Positions 9,016 through 18,185 of a stretch of DNA of 64,000 nucleotides are shown piece by piece. The notes beneath the pieces are model-generated. The model was not told the origin of the DNA and made no database searches. It was given only the letters and a program-made list of their open reading frames with translations. The DNA lies in contig OZ219862.1 of the NCBI GenBank assembly GCA_964291445.2, forward strand, positions 186,001 to 250,000, in the 5' to 3' direction. Made by a program: the position numbers and the translations under genes. Origin of the DNA: JAPOXR01 sp964291445. Lineage in GTDB: Bacteria; Pseudomonadota; Alphaproteobacteria; Rhodobacterales; Rhodobacteraceae. Positions within the stretch are counted from its first letter, which is position 1; each line of letters starts with the position of its first letter.

Positions 9016-9183
9016 TTCGGGTTTCCGGCAATTCGGGCAGGGATCACGGTGGAAGAATGGCTGTACCGCTACACCGCCCGGGACGGCTCGGCAAGCGGTC
9101 CCGCTGTGCCCTGCCCGACCACGTCTGCCTGCGTCACGCATTCCAAGATTGCCGAACGGGCACAAATCGGGTAGCCAGACATC

Positions 9184-9453
9184 ATGCGAGCGACCGCCCT
9201 GACCCTGATCCTGATGGTCCTTCCCCATGCCGCCATCCCCGATGTCAAGCATGGCGATATCACCATCGATTGCTACTGCACCGATACTTTCGGCAAGCGG
9301 GTTGAACTGGGCGAATCAATCTGCCTCCACGTGGATGGAAGGTCGTTTGTCGCCAGGTGCGAAATGTCCCTCAACAACCCGACCTGGCGGGACACCGGCG
9401 AGAGATGCACCGTCTCACGCCTGACCCCGGCCAATGCGGAGTGGCCCGCATAG
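9184..9453 (+). CDS. Small secreted Cys-containing protein, function unknown
   Basis: An 89-residue protein with a short signal peptide (MRATALTLILMVLPHAA). The mature part has five cysteines in the pattern CYC, C, C, C within ITIDCYCTDTFGKRVELG, ESICLHVDG, ARCEMSLNNPTWRDTG and RCTVS. I recall similar small secreted proteins in other alphaproteobacteria with the ARCEMSLNxPxWR phrase, but no function. The Cys spacing suggests disulfides in the periplasm. The gene is alone on its strand, divergent from prfA. Confidence 0.7.
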   Translation: MRATALTLILMVLPHAAIPDVKHGDITIDCYCTDTFGKRVELGESICLHVDGRSFVARCEMSLNNPTWRDTGERCTVSRLTPANAEWPA

Positions 9454-9846
9454 CAATTGCCGCCTTTCGAACAGGCGGCATTCGAGCCTCACGCGTGCGT
9501 AAGATGCAAGAATTGCGGTTCCATCCATGCCTCTGACTCTGGGCATGGGATGCCTGTCAGGCGGTGACGATCTGCTGCAATAGGCGCGCCCGCAGCGGGA
9601 AGACCGGAAATGCCGCCGCCCGCCTCCGGCAGGCTCGAGATCCACCTTCGGTGAATGGCAGAAGCTTCGCTGCGTCATCCCGAGACCTCGACATCGGCCT
9701 TGACTACACGCTGTCAACGGAACGCCACTGTCACGGACAGCCGACCCGGTCACCAACCGGGACTGCGTCAGACATTGTTGGTGGCTGACAAACAGGGCGG
9801 GTTTGGGGCCCGCGGACCGATGCGTGCGATGCAGCCCTGAACCGCG
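9454..9846. other. Intergenic stretch with a hairpin just after the small secreted gene
   Basis: No gene is supported in these 393 bases. A 7-bp perfect stem, gccgcct ... aggcggc (9459-9479, loop of 7), begins five bases after the stop of the upstream gene. It may act as a transcript end or stabiliser, but it lacks a following T-run. The remainder separates it from the convergent RND pump gene. Confidence 0.4.
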
Positions 9847-12800
9847 CTACGTCCTCGGAATGATCCATGCGGCAAGAATCCCGGTGACGAAACAGATCGT
9901 TGCAGATCCGGCCAGATAGAGCAAAAGTGCCAGTTCAAGCGATACCGCACCGAAGCCGAACGGCAGGCTGCCCGACACCAGGACGCTTCCGGTCGTGACG
10001 ACAAACCAGGCCACTATGATGACCGTGGCAATCTTGATGGAAGGACCGAGGCCGGGGGCGCGGCGTCCTGCGCTCCAGCTGTAGCGAAGCGAGCGAAAAT
10101 TGCGGCTGACGTCATGTCCGATGGCAAGGAGGGCAGGTACGATTAGCAGGACGAGCATCAGTCCGAAGCCGAGCCCGTAGGCAAGCGTGATCACTGTCGG
10201 TTTCAGGAACTGGGCATCCTTTGATGTCTCGTAGAGCAACGGGGCCAGTCCCAGGACGGTTGTGGCTGTCGTGAGGAAGACGGGCCTCAATCGGTCGGCC
10301 GTGCCGTCGATGATCGCCGGGAAAAGCCCTCCCTCTTCGGCGTACTCGTCGACTGTGGTTACCAGGACGATGGAATCGTTGATGACAATGCCGATCATGC
10401 CGATCAGGCCCACGATCGAAAACATTGATAGCGGCACGTCCCAAATATAATGACCCCAGATCGCGCCGACGAGTCCGAATGGCATGATGGCCATTACGAC
10501 CAGGGGTCGGGACCACGACGCGAAGACCCATGCAAGAACCAGATAGATTCCCGTCAGGCAAAGGATCAGGCCGGTCGCCGCATCCGCAAGGAAACTGCGC
10601 TCGTCCTCTGTGAGCCCCGACCAATGCGTCGAGATGCCGAAATCCTGTTCGATCTGCGGCAGGATCGAGCCTTCAATCTCCTCCGAGATTTCCCGGGCGC
10701 GATCCGCATGATCTTCCGAGAGGTCTCCGGTAACCGATACAACAGGAATGCCGTTTTCCCGAAGAATGGTTGAGAACCCGGTCCGGCGTTCAACAGACAC
10801 GATGTCTGCCAGCGGAACGTAGACGCCTTCACCGGCTGCCGTCGGTCCAGTCCGGATCAGAAGGCGATCAAGAAAATCTGCAGTCAATTCATCTGCCGGG
10901 AGCTCCACCCGGATGGCCGCGGAACGCGGCCCGTCCGGATAGGTTGCCGCCTCAATTCCGTTGAGACGCGCACGGAGCGTCGCCCCCAATGTATCGATGG
11001 TCAGACCGAGCGCCTGACCTTGCGGTGTCAACTCAAGAAGCAACTCCTCCTTGTCGTAACCGAGATTGTCCTCGAGAGCGGAGATCTCCCCATACTGGCC
11101 GAGCCTGGCCTTGAGTGCCTCCGCCGCCGCCTTCAGCGTCTCGCTGGATGCGTCCGAAAGCTGGATGTCAATCGCATCGCCACCTGGGCCGCGCCGCCAG
11201 CCGCGAAAACTGACCGTCTCGAGGAGCGGATGGCGCGGAACGGCGTCCTGGAGGTCGGCCACGAAGGCAAAGCTGGAATAGGGACGAAGGTCGGCGTCGA
11301 TGAGCTCGATCGCAATCGAGCCGAGTTGATAGCTTTCCTTGGTTTCGGACCCCGAAAGCCCGCGCCCCGAATTGCCGCCAACTTCCGCAATGGCAAACTT
11401 GATGGGATTCAGCCCGTGCTCGGCCTCGTAGCTGGCACCAAGCTCCTCGACCGCCCCTTGTAGCGCCCGCATCATTTCAAGCGTGTCGCTTCGAGTGGCA
11501 CCGGGGGCCATGGCGAAGTTGCCGGTCACGGAATTCCGCTCGGGAGCGTTGAAGAAGCGCCACGGCACGTCTCCGGAGATGAACAGCACCGCCTGACTGG
11601 CCAGCGCCAGGACCGCAAGCGCAACAACCGGATACCTGGCCCAGATGACAATTGCGATGAAGGGGCGGAACAATCGTTCCCGAAAGAGGCGAAAGCCGCG
11701 GTTCACCTGGCGTGATGGCCAGTCATACCAATGCTGTTGCGCGGTATGGGCAAGGGCGTGCCGCATATGGTTGGGCAGGATGAGAAAGCACTCGACGAGG
11801 GAGGCAAGCAGCACGACGATCACCGTGATGGGAATGTCCCGTATCAGGTCGCCGAAACGTCCACCGATGGTGACGAGGCCAAAAAAAGCGATGATCGTCG
11901 TTATTGAAGCCGCCAGGACCGGCGTGAACATCCGCTGCGCCGCGCGCTCCGCAGCCACCGCCGGATTCTCGCCGAGGCGGCGCGCACGATAATCTGCATG
12001 CTCGCCGACCACGATGGCGTCGTCGACAACGATTCCAAGCGTGATGATGAGCGCGAAGAGCGAGATCATGTTGATGGTCAAACCGGCGGCGAACATGATC
12101 GCGATGGTCGTCGTCATGGCAACCGGAATTCCCGCGGCGACCCAAAGCGCCGTGCGGGTGTTCAGGAACATGAACAGCAGCGACACGACAAGCGCCAGGC
12201 CGATGAGCCCGTTATCCAGGAGAATGTTCAGTCGGCCGGTAATCGATTCCGCCAGCGTCCGGATCAGGTTGATCTCAACGCCGGCCGGCAGGGTTGCCTG
12301 CATTTCAGCGGCGACATCCTCGACCTGACGCTGCATGCGGATCGCATCGCCGGTGGCTGAACGATCCACGCGGATCGAGATCGCTGGATCCTGTCCGACG
12401 AAGTAGGCGCGGTCGCGGTCCACGGTCTCGTCTATGACCCGTGCGACGTCGCCGACGACGAGCGGCGTGCCATCCTCTGCCGTGCGCAGGACGATGTTGG
12501 CGATTTGGCCAGCGGATCGCTTGGCCACTCCGGTACGTACACGGGCGGCGCCCGACACGTCTCCGGCTGGATTCGTTTCCACCTCTTTCGCGATTGCATC
12601 CGCGATCTGGCGCATGGTGATATCGTGGCGGATGAGATCGAGCGACGTGACTTCAATGATCGTTTCCGGGGCGGCGATGCCACGAATGGTGCTGCGGGTG
12701 ATCCCGACCGCGAACAGGCGGGTGACGAACTCGTCGGCGAAGTTTGCCAACTGGTCTACGCCAACCGGGCCCTTGATTACCACATCGGTGACCCGGTCCG

Positions 12801-13224
12801 ACCAGCGACGACGCACTGTCCTCGGATCGTCCGCATCGGCGGGAAGATCGGTCACGGAATCAATGGCCGCACCCACATCCTCCTCCGCCTGTCGCATGTC
12901 CCAACCAGGTTCGAATTCAAGGTTGATCGTGGCCAGGCCCTCTCGCGACCGGGAAGACGTCTCCGTCACGCCATCCACGGCCTTGAGCGCGGGTTGCAGG
13001 ATTTCGACGATGGTGGCGTCAACATCTTCCGCCCCGGCTCCATCCCAGGCCACATCGATCGTGATGTCGTCGACGATGACATCGGGAAAGAACTGTGCCC
13101 GCATCTGCGGCGCGGCATAGAGTCCCGAGACCACCAGGACCACGAGAAGAAGATTGGCCGCCGTCCGATGCCTGGCAAAATACGAGAGAATGCCGCCGGT
13201 GGCCCGGCCCAGATCACGACTCAT
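9847..13224 (-). CDS. RND-family efflux transporter, inner-membrane permease
   Basis: A 1125-residue AcrB-like proton/substrate antiporter. The start at 13224 (MSRDLGRATGGILSYFARH) places the first membrane helix (ANLLLVVLVVSGLYAA) where RND proteins have it; the open frame begins 15 codons earlier. Two blocks of membrane helices flank large periplasmic loops. TM4 has the paired acidic residues in LGIVVDDAIVVGEHAD, which carry protons in this superfamily, and the second half has the related MIGIVINDSIVLVTTVDEY. Substrate cannot be inferred. The adaptor gene is immediately upstream; no outer-membrane channel gene is present nearby. Confidence 0.93.
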   Translation of the reverse strand: MSRDLGRATGGILSYFARHRTAANLLLVVLVVSGLYAAPQMRAQFFPDVIVDDITIDVAWDGAGAEDVDATIVEILQPALKAVDGVTETSSRSREGLATINLEFEPGWDMRQAEEDVGAAIDSVTDLPADADDPRTVRRRWSDRVTDVVIKGPVGVDQLANFADEFVTRLFAVGITRSTIRGIAAPETIIEVTSLDLIRHDITMRQIADAIAKEVETNPAGDVSGAARVRTGVAKRSAGQIANIVLRTAEDGTPLVVGDVARVIDETVDRDRAYFVGQDPAISIRVDRSATGDAIRMQRQVEDVAAEMQATLPAGVEINLIRTLAESITGRLNILLDNGLIGLALVVSLLFMFLNTRTALWVAAGIPVAMTTTIAIMFAAGLTINMISLFALIITLGIVVDDAIVVGEHADYRARRLGENPAVAAERAAQRMFTPVLAASITTIIAFFGLVTIGGRFGDLIRDIPITVIVVLLASLVECFLILPNHMRHALAHTAQQHWYDWPSRQVNRGFRLFRERLFRPFIAIVIWARYPVVALAVLALASQAVLFISGDVPWRFFNAPERNSVTGNFAMAPGATRSDTLEMMRALQGAVEELGASYEAEHGLNPIKFAIAEVGGNSGRGLSGSETKESYQLGSIAIELIDADLRPYSSFAFVADLQDAVPRHPLLETVSFRGWRRGPGGDAIDIQLSDASSETLKAAAEALKARLGQYGEISALEDNLGYDKEELLLELTPQGQALGLTIDTLGATLRARLNGIEAATYPDGPRSAAIRVELPADELTADFLDRLLIRTGPTAAGEGVYVPLADIVSVERRTGFSTILRENGIPVVSVTGDLSEDHADRAREISEEIEGSILPQIEQDFGISTHWSGLTEDERSFLADAATGLILCLTGIYLVLAWVFASWSRPLVVMAIMPFGLVGAIWGHYIWDVPLSMFSIVGLIGMIGIVINDSIVLVTTVDEYAEEGGLFPAIIDGTADRLRPVFLTTATTVLGLAPLLYETSKDAQFLKPTVITLAYGLGFGLMLVLLIVPALLAIGHDVSRNFRSLRYSWSAGRRAPGLGPSIKIATVIIVAWFVVTTGSVLVSGSLPFGFGAVSLELALLLYLAGSATICFVTGILAAWIIPRT

Positions 13225-13412
13225 CGCACGGCCCTCCCGCGATCGCGGGCCTGGTGTCCAATGGTGCACACCGGATCAAGTGCAGGGTCCGGGTGCGCTC
13301 CCCGAACCCCGGGACGCAAGGCAGAAGATCATCGGCACACATGGCCAGCGCGGGATCGGCCTGAAGCCCGGAACATCTTCGATTTCGCTCTCCTGGACAG
13401 CAATGCTGAACC

Positions 13413-14873
13413 TCAGCCCCCTATTCTGCTTTCAATGCGTTCGACCATCTGGGCCGGAACCTTGTCTTTCCTGAGTGCGGCCAGGACGCGCTCCTTGGCC
13501 TGGTCCGGCATGAATCGGTTGTTCTCCACGAATGCAACAAGTCGCGCGCGCCGCGCCGGATCCAGCGCCAGGAGTTCCGGCTCCTCCACTGCCGGCTGCT
13601 TTCCGGTCGGACGCACGGGTCGGATGCGAATTCCGGCGCCGAGCAGCGGGGTTCGTTCTGCAACAATCTCGCGCCCGGCAAACCCGGGGGCGCGAACAAG
13701 AACATCGTTGTTTTCGCTGCGCAGGACTTGCACATTCGCGACTTCAAGCCTGTCTTCCTCGCCGATGACGAGGACCGTTTCGGCCGCATCAACCGCGCTC
13801 GCAGGCAACCGGACCGCACGCTCGATCGGAGGCTCCACGATGCGAACACCCACGAAGTCTCCCGGCCGGAAGCCGGGTGCATCGTTCAAGCGTGCAAAGA
13901 GCAGCCTTCCGGTCAGGCCAGCGCCCACGGCTGCGCTCTCGCGGCTGATCTTGCCCGTCGCTTCAAGGTCCACGCCGAGAGTATCGATCGAAACAGTGAC
14001 ATCTGCGCCGATCAGGCGCCCGCCCTCGTTGAGCAGGCGGGCGTATTGCGGGGTCGAGACGCGAAAGGCAGCCTCGAGTTCGGTCGGGTCGATGATCCGG
14101 GCAAGAACTTCGCCTGCCGCGACCAGCCCGCCTTCGGTCGCCGTGACATCGCTGAGGACACCCGCGAACTCGGCCTTGATCCCGGTATTTTCCAATCTGC
14201 GCCCGGCATCCGCAAAGGCAATTCGCCGACGCTCCAGCGCCGTTCTTGCCTGATCGACCCTGGTCTCGGCGTTGACCGCGGCCTGGCGGCGCGACAGGAC
14301 AGCTTGCCTTGCCGTGGAAAGTGCGAGTTCGGCGGTTTCGACCGCCGCGGTAGAGCCGACGCCACGCTCGAGGAGGTCCCTGTGGCGGTCAAGGGCGTTG
14401 GCGCGCAGCCGTGCCTGGTTTTCGGCGGCAAGGATTTCGTCCGCGGCCAGCGCCCGCTGACGCTCGGCATCGCGCAGATCCGCCTCCGCCTCGGAGAGGT
14501 CGGCGCGCGCCGTATCGAGAGCGGATTCTGCCTCGACCGGATCGATGCGAACCAGGAGATCGCCTGCCTGGACCTCTCCGCCTTCCTCGACTTTCTCGGA
14601 TGTCCAGATGATTTCGCCCGCTGTCGAGGCGCGCAAGATCAGTGTGCGTCGGGCGCGGATTTCGCCAAAGGTCGACAGCACCGGGCGTATGGTCTCGGGC
14701 TGGATGGCGATGACATTTGCTGCAAACACCCGCTCCCGCTGGGGGCGTTGCCGCGGCTCCTCCGCAAGGCGTTCCTCAACTGCGCCCTGCACCATGTTCC
14801 CGGCATAGGCCAGCAATCCAAGGGTCGCGGACAGGAGGAACAGACCTACAAGCGAGCGTCGCAGGAATTTCAA
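13413..14873 (-). CDS. RND efflux periplasmic adaptor (membrane fusion protein)
   Basis: A 486-residue HlyD/AcrA-like adaptor. It opens with an N-terminal membrane anchor (FLRRSLVGLFLLSATLGLLAY), followed by a lipoyl-like half-motif (AGEIIWTSEKVEEGGEV, AGDLLVRIDP), a long alpha-helical hairpin rich in Ala, Glu and Arg (residues ~115-220), the second lipoyl half (GIKAEFAGVLSDV, VAAGEVLARI) and beta-barrel domains. The C-terminal ~60 residues (VEEPELLALDPARRARL to the end) are an extra charged helical tail. It precedes the permease by 188 bp on the same strand and surely works with it. No Cys lipidation box is seen. Confidence 0.92.
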   Translation of the reverse strand: MKFLRRSLVGLFLLSATLGLLAYAGNMVQGAVEERLAEEPRQRPQRERVFAANVIAIQPETIRPVLSTFGEIRARRTLILRASTAGEIIWTSEKVEEGGEVQAGDLLVRIDPVEAESALDTARADLSEAEADLRDAERQRALAADEILAAENQARLRANALDRHRDLLERGVGSTAAVETAELALSTARQAVLSRRQAAVNAETRVDQARTALERRRIAFADAGRRLENTGIKAEFAGVLSDVTATEGGLVAAGEVLARIIDPTELEAAFRVSTPQYARLLNEGGRLIGADVTVSIDTLGVDLEATGKISRESAAVGAGLTGRLLFARLNDAPGFRPGDFVGVRIVEPPIERAVRLPASAVDAAETVLVIGEEDRLEVANVQVLRSENNDVLVRAPGFAGREIVAERTPLLGAGIRIRPVRPTGKQPAVEEPELLALDPARRARLVAFVENNRFMPDQAKERVLAALRKDKVPAQMVERIESRIGG

Positions 14874-14896
14874 TGAATTGTCCGATCAGCGCATTC

Positions 14897-14946
14897 GTTT
14901 CAATTCGCACTATGTCACTGAATGGCATGCTTGGCAAAATTGAAAC
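14897..14946. promoter_or_regulatory. Perfect 9-bp inverted repeat upstream of the efflux operon
   Basis: gtttcaatt (14897-14905) and aattgaaac (14938-14946) form a perfect inverted repeat with a 32-nt spacer, 24 to 73 bases upstream of the adaptor start codon. The position suits an operator or looped regulator site, but no regulator gene lies next to the operon, so this is inference. Confidence 0.35.
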
Positions 14947-15280
14947 ATGGAGCAATTGCGTGCGCCAGGTCGGTCAAGATTTCGTGTCGAAATCCGGCAT
15001 GGCCCTCGCAAGGTTGCAGGGTCGATTTTCGATGGTCGAGCCGAAAGGCAAAAACCCTGCGGCAACGTCGCAGCGGCATTTGGGGTCGGACATGGCCGGA
15101 GCAGCGAAACACATGCTGCCGAGTTCAGCCGGACATGCAAGCCCTGGCGGTCAGGACTTCCGGCAAGACCGGGCAACGAGGCGGGCCCTGGTGCCAGCCG
15201 GCAATGAAATTCATCCCGGCGCCGATGCGCAGGCATTCAGACGCCATGAACACCGCGTGCAAAGTCGGTTCAACATGCTG
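14947..15280. other. Intergenic stretch between ispG and the efflux operon; no gene
   Basis: Apart from the inverted repeat noted just to its left, I see no supported gene, RNA or repeat here. Short open frames on both strands lack plausible protein character. It must contain the end of the ispG transcript and, to the left, the efflux promoter. Confidence 0.4.
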
Positions 15281-16396
15281 CTATTTTTCGACTGCATCGA
15301 TCTCGCCGGCCCGCTTTTCAACCATGGCGACGATGTCGTCAATCATCTCGGCATTGGACATCTTGTGTGATGCACTTCCGGCCACGTAGACCATTCCCGC
15401 ATCCTTGCCGCCGCCGGTGAAGCCGAAATCGGTCATCAGCGCCTCGCCCGGGCCGTTGACCACGCATCCGATTATCGACAGGCTGAGCGGCGTCCGTATG
15501 TGCGAGAGCCGGTCTTCAAGCAGGCCGACGGTCTTGATCACGTCAAATCCCTGTCGGGCGCAGCTCGGACAGGCAATGATGTTGACCCCGCGGTGGCGCA
15601 GCGACAACGACTTCAGGATCTCGAAGCCGACCCTGACCTCCTCCACCGGGTCTGCGGACAGGCTGACCCGCAGCGTGTCGCCAATGCCGGCCCATAACAG
15701 GCTGCCGATGCCAAGGGAGGATTTCACGGTGCCGGGCCGGCTGCTGCCAGCTTCGGTAATGCCGAGATGGATCGGCGCATCTGTTTGGTCGGCCAGATCC
15801 TGGTATGCGGTTACGGCGAGGAAAATGTCCGAGGCCTTGCAGCTGATCTTGTAATCGTGAAAGTCGAACTCCTCCAGCAGACCGATATTGTCCATGGCCG
15901 ACTCGACCATCGCCTCCGGGCATGGCTCTCGATATTTTTCCAGCAGATGCTTCTCGAGGCTGCCGGCGTTGACACCAATCCTTATGGCGCAGCCATTTTC
16001 CCTGGCGGCCAGAACCACTTCCCTGACCCGTTCCCTGGCGCCGATATTGCCGGGGTTGATCCTGAGGCAGGCAGCTCCCGCCTCCGCCGACTCGATCGCA
16101 CGGTGGTAATGGAAGTGGATATCGGCGATGATCGGTACCGGGCTTTCTGCCACGATGTCCTTCAATGCACGGGACGAGTCCCGGTCGGGGACCGAGACCC
16201 GGACAAGGTCGGCGCCGGCCTCGGCGCAAGCGGTAATCTGTGCCACGGTGGCGGCAATGTCGGTGGTGGGCGTGTTGGTCATGGTCTGGACCGAGATCGG
16301 CGCATCACCACCGACCGACACCGTTCCGACCTTGATCTGACGGGATTTTCGGCGATGTATCGATCGCCAGGGTCTGATGTGGTTGTTTTCAAGCAT
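15281..16396 (-). CDS. ispG: 4-hydroxy-3-methylbut-2-en-1-yl diphosphate synthase (flavodoxin) IspG
   Basis: A 371-residue Fe-S enzyme of the MEP isoprenoid pathway converting methylerythritol cyclodiphosphate to HMBPP. Signatures are the N-terminal VGTVSVGGDAPISVQTMTN, the TIM-barrel stretch with LRINPGN, and the [4Fe-4S] ligands in IIACPSCARQGFD and SIIGCVVNGPGEA. I start at the ATG at 16396 (MLENNHIRPWRSIHRRKSR), the usual beginning; the frame extends 41 codons upstream into unlikely sequence. The rodZ-like gene ends 49 bp upstream on the same strand, a common pairing. Confidence 0.95.
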   Translation of the reverse strand: MLENNHIRPWRSIHRRKSRQIKVGTVSVGGDAPISVQTMTNTPTTDIAATVAQITACAEAGADLVRVSVPDRDSSRALKDIVAESPVPIIADIHFHYHRAIESAEAGAACLRINPGNIGARERVREVVLAARENGCAIRIGVNAGSLEKHLLEKYREPCPEAMVESAMDNIGLLEEFDFHDYKISCKASDIFLAVTAYQDLADQTDAPIHLGITEAGSSRPGTVKSSLGIGSLLWAGIGDTLRVSLSADPVEEVRVGFEILKSLSLRHRGVNIIACPSCARQGFDVIKTVGLLEDRLSHIRTPLSLSIIGCVVNGPGEALMTDFGFTGGGKDAGMVYVAGSASHKMSNAEMIDDIVAMVEKRAGEIDAVEK

Positions 16397-16445
16397 GATC
16401 GCTCCAATCAATGTCCAGCTTGGCCCCGTTGTTCCGGATCGCCCG

Positions 16446-17729
16446 TCATCCCGTCTGCCCGGCCTCGATTGATGACCGGACGATCTCCCGAATCTCCTGC
16501 GGAATGCTGTCCTGGTCAAGTCTCGGGTAATTTGCCCGGATCGAACCGGGAGTCAGGTCCACCTCCGATATGATCTCACCGCCATTGCCGGCCGGGCCGA
16601 AAACCACGCCTCCGACATAAAAGAAGAGCCAGCCTGAATTGCCTGCACGGAGGAGCGGCCTCGCATCCGTCGGCGGAATTTCAAACGTCTCGCCAGCTTG
16701 CAGCAATCCCTCGGCATAGGTGGTTGCCAATTCATCGGTTATCCGGATCCAGGACTCGCGCAGAGGCACGAGGACCACCTGGTCTGACGGGATGGACACC
16801 GCAGGTTCAGTTTCGGGCTCGACCGGGATGTCGGCGGCGTCAGCCACGGTTGCGATGTCGCCGTCGGTCCCCGATCCATCCGGGCCCAGGGCTGTCAGGT
16901 CGACAGCCGGCTCATCCGACAGCGTGTCGGCGGCCGAGGCGGACCCGTTGCTGCCGGTTTCCCGGTACATCCCGACCTGGTCCGGGGTGATCGCGCTGAT
17001 GGCGCCCGGCACAAACACCCTGCCCTTGCCGGTTTCGGCCGAGGTTGCCTCGGCATCGGGACTGTCCAGCGTATCCGCCGGCGACGTGCCAATCCCGGCG
17101 CTGAGCGAGCCACCGGACGGATCGATCTCGGCATTGACGGTTCGGCGAACCTCGCCAAAGAAGACAAGGCCGAAATAGATGATGGCGACACCCGCCACCA
17201 CCAATAGCGCGGTTGATCCCAGCGCCTCCAGGGTCAGGCGTTCCACCTTCCAGACCGATGTCTCGTCGGATGGCCACCAGCTGGGGGACATGATCTTGCG
17301 GCGAATCTTTTTCTTCCGCGCCTTCCCGGCCCTCCTGCCGTCCTTGACCTTGCCGTTCAGCAGCTTGCGCGACTCCATCTCGAAGCCGGATTCACTACAG
17401 AACCGCCCATAGGCATCCTCGGGGTCCATGCCCAAATACCTGGCATATGACCTGACATATCCGGGAATCACCCAGCTCACGTCGAAGGAGTCCGGGTCGG
17501 CCCGCTCTATGGCGTCGACATGGGTCGCCCGGATGTGAAGGTCGTCCTCCACGTTTTGCAGCGTCTTGGCGAGTGTGGCTCGCCTGCCGCGCATTTCATC
17601 CCCGAGGCGAACGTCAAAGTCGTTGTAGCCCAGGACTCTTTCGCCGCGGTCCTGTCCCCGGGTATCAGCTCGGCCCATTTCAAATCCAGCTGCAGAAGCT
17701 GAGTTATCCGATTTTGGAATTCCTGTCAT
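16446..17729 (-). CDS. rodZ: RodZ-like helix-turn-helix membrane protein with DUF4115
   Basis: A 427-residue bitopic protein. An N-terminal HTH_25 domain (VRLGDEMRGRRATLAKTLQ ... IPGYVRSYARYLGMDPE) sits in the cytoplasm, followed by a basic linker (RRAGKARKKKIRRK), one transmembrane helix (STALLVVAGVAIIYFGLVFF), a long acidic Ser/Thr/Asp-rich periplasmic linker (~130 residues) and a C-terminal DUF4115 domain (SWIRITDELATTYAEGLL). RodZ couples MreB filaments to the cell-wall elongation machinery. The start may be 17729 or the later ATG MGRADTRG; the linker is unusually long. ispG follows. Confidence 0.85.
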   Translation of the reverse strand: MTGIPKSDNSASAAGFEMGRADTRGQDRGERVLGYNDFDVRLGDEMRGRRATLAKTLQNVEDDLHIRATHVDAIERADPDSFDVSWVIPGYVRSYARYLGMDPEDAYGRFCSESGFEMESRKLLNGKVKDGRRAGKARKKKIRRKIMSPSWWPSDETSVWKVERLTLEALGSTALLVVAGVAIIYFGLVFFGEVRRTVNAEIDPSGGSLSAGIGTSPADTLDSPDAEATSAETGKGRVFVPGAISAITPDQVGMYRETGSNGSASAADTLSDEPAVDLTALGPDGSGTDGDIATVADAADIPVEPETEPAVSIPSDQVVLVPLRESWIRITDELATTYAEGLLQAGETFEIPPTDARPLLRAGNSGWLFFYVGGVVFGPAGNGGEIISEVDLTPGSIRANYPRLDQDSIPQEIREIVRSSIEAGQTG

Positions 17730-17891
17730 GATACGGCAATCCGGTGAAAACATGAAGCAAAGAAAACTCGAGGCGAGTCACTGGTCACGTTTTGTTGAAA
17801 TCGGGACCACCGGCCAGCCGCAATTGCCGGCCTGCCAGAACGGGACCGGCTATTGGCATCCGCAAATGGCACGAACCGGGCGGCTTCCGGA

Positions 17892-18185
17892 TCAGGGCTG
17901 CGAGATCTTCTCCCTGCACAGAAGCGGCAATACCTGCCGGTAGTTTGCCGGCCACGGCGCCTTGCCAAAAACCCAGTCCAGGATATCCTGGTCTGCCTCA
18001 AGGAGAATTCGTTCGAATTCATCCAGCAGAATGTCGTCGGCCCCGACGCCAGCATGCCCGATCGCTTGTTTCAAGAGCATGCACAACTCCCGGGTGCCAC
18101 GGTGCTGGCAACGAATTCGAACCCGTTTCCAACGGATGGTGCGGCTGGTGTCCAGATCGTCAGCCAACGGGTCCTGCCTGGTCAT
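17892..18185 (-). CDS. sdhE: Succinate dehydrogenase assembly factor SdhE (Sdh5/CptB family)
   Basis: A 97-residue small helical protein that aids covalent FAD attachment to SdhA. The diagnostic RGTRELCMLLK (family RGxxE) is present, followed by LLDEFERILLEADQDILDWVFG, matching the acidic D-x-D-L-x-W stretch of the family. The ATG at 18185 lies inside the end of the Lrp gene (26-bp overlap in another frame), so the gene is easily missed. Co-orientation implies a common transcript with the regulator. In many alphaproteobacteria sdhE is near recG/mfd; that neighbourhood is absent here. Confidence 0.85.
   Translation of the reverse strand: MTRQDPLADDLDTSRTIRWKRVRIRCQHRGTRELCMLLKQAIGHAGVGADDILLDEFERILLEADQDILDWVFGKAPWPANYRQVLPLLCREKISQP

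Noticed and set aside
9459..9479. Rho-independent terminator
   Set aside because: The 7-bp stem is clear but no T-run follows, so I only mention it within the intergenic entry.
12505..14253. 582-codon forward open frame across the efflux genes
   Set aside because: Runs antisense through both the RND permease and adaptor, which have strong family motifs; composition is Arg/Ser/Pro-rich nonsense.
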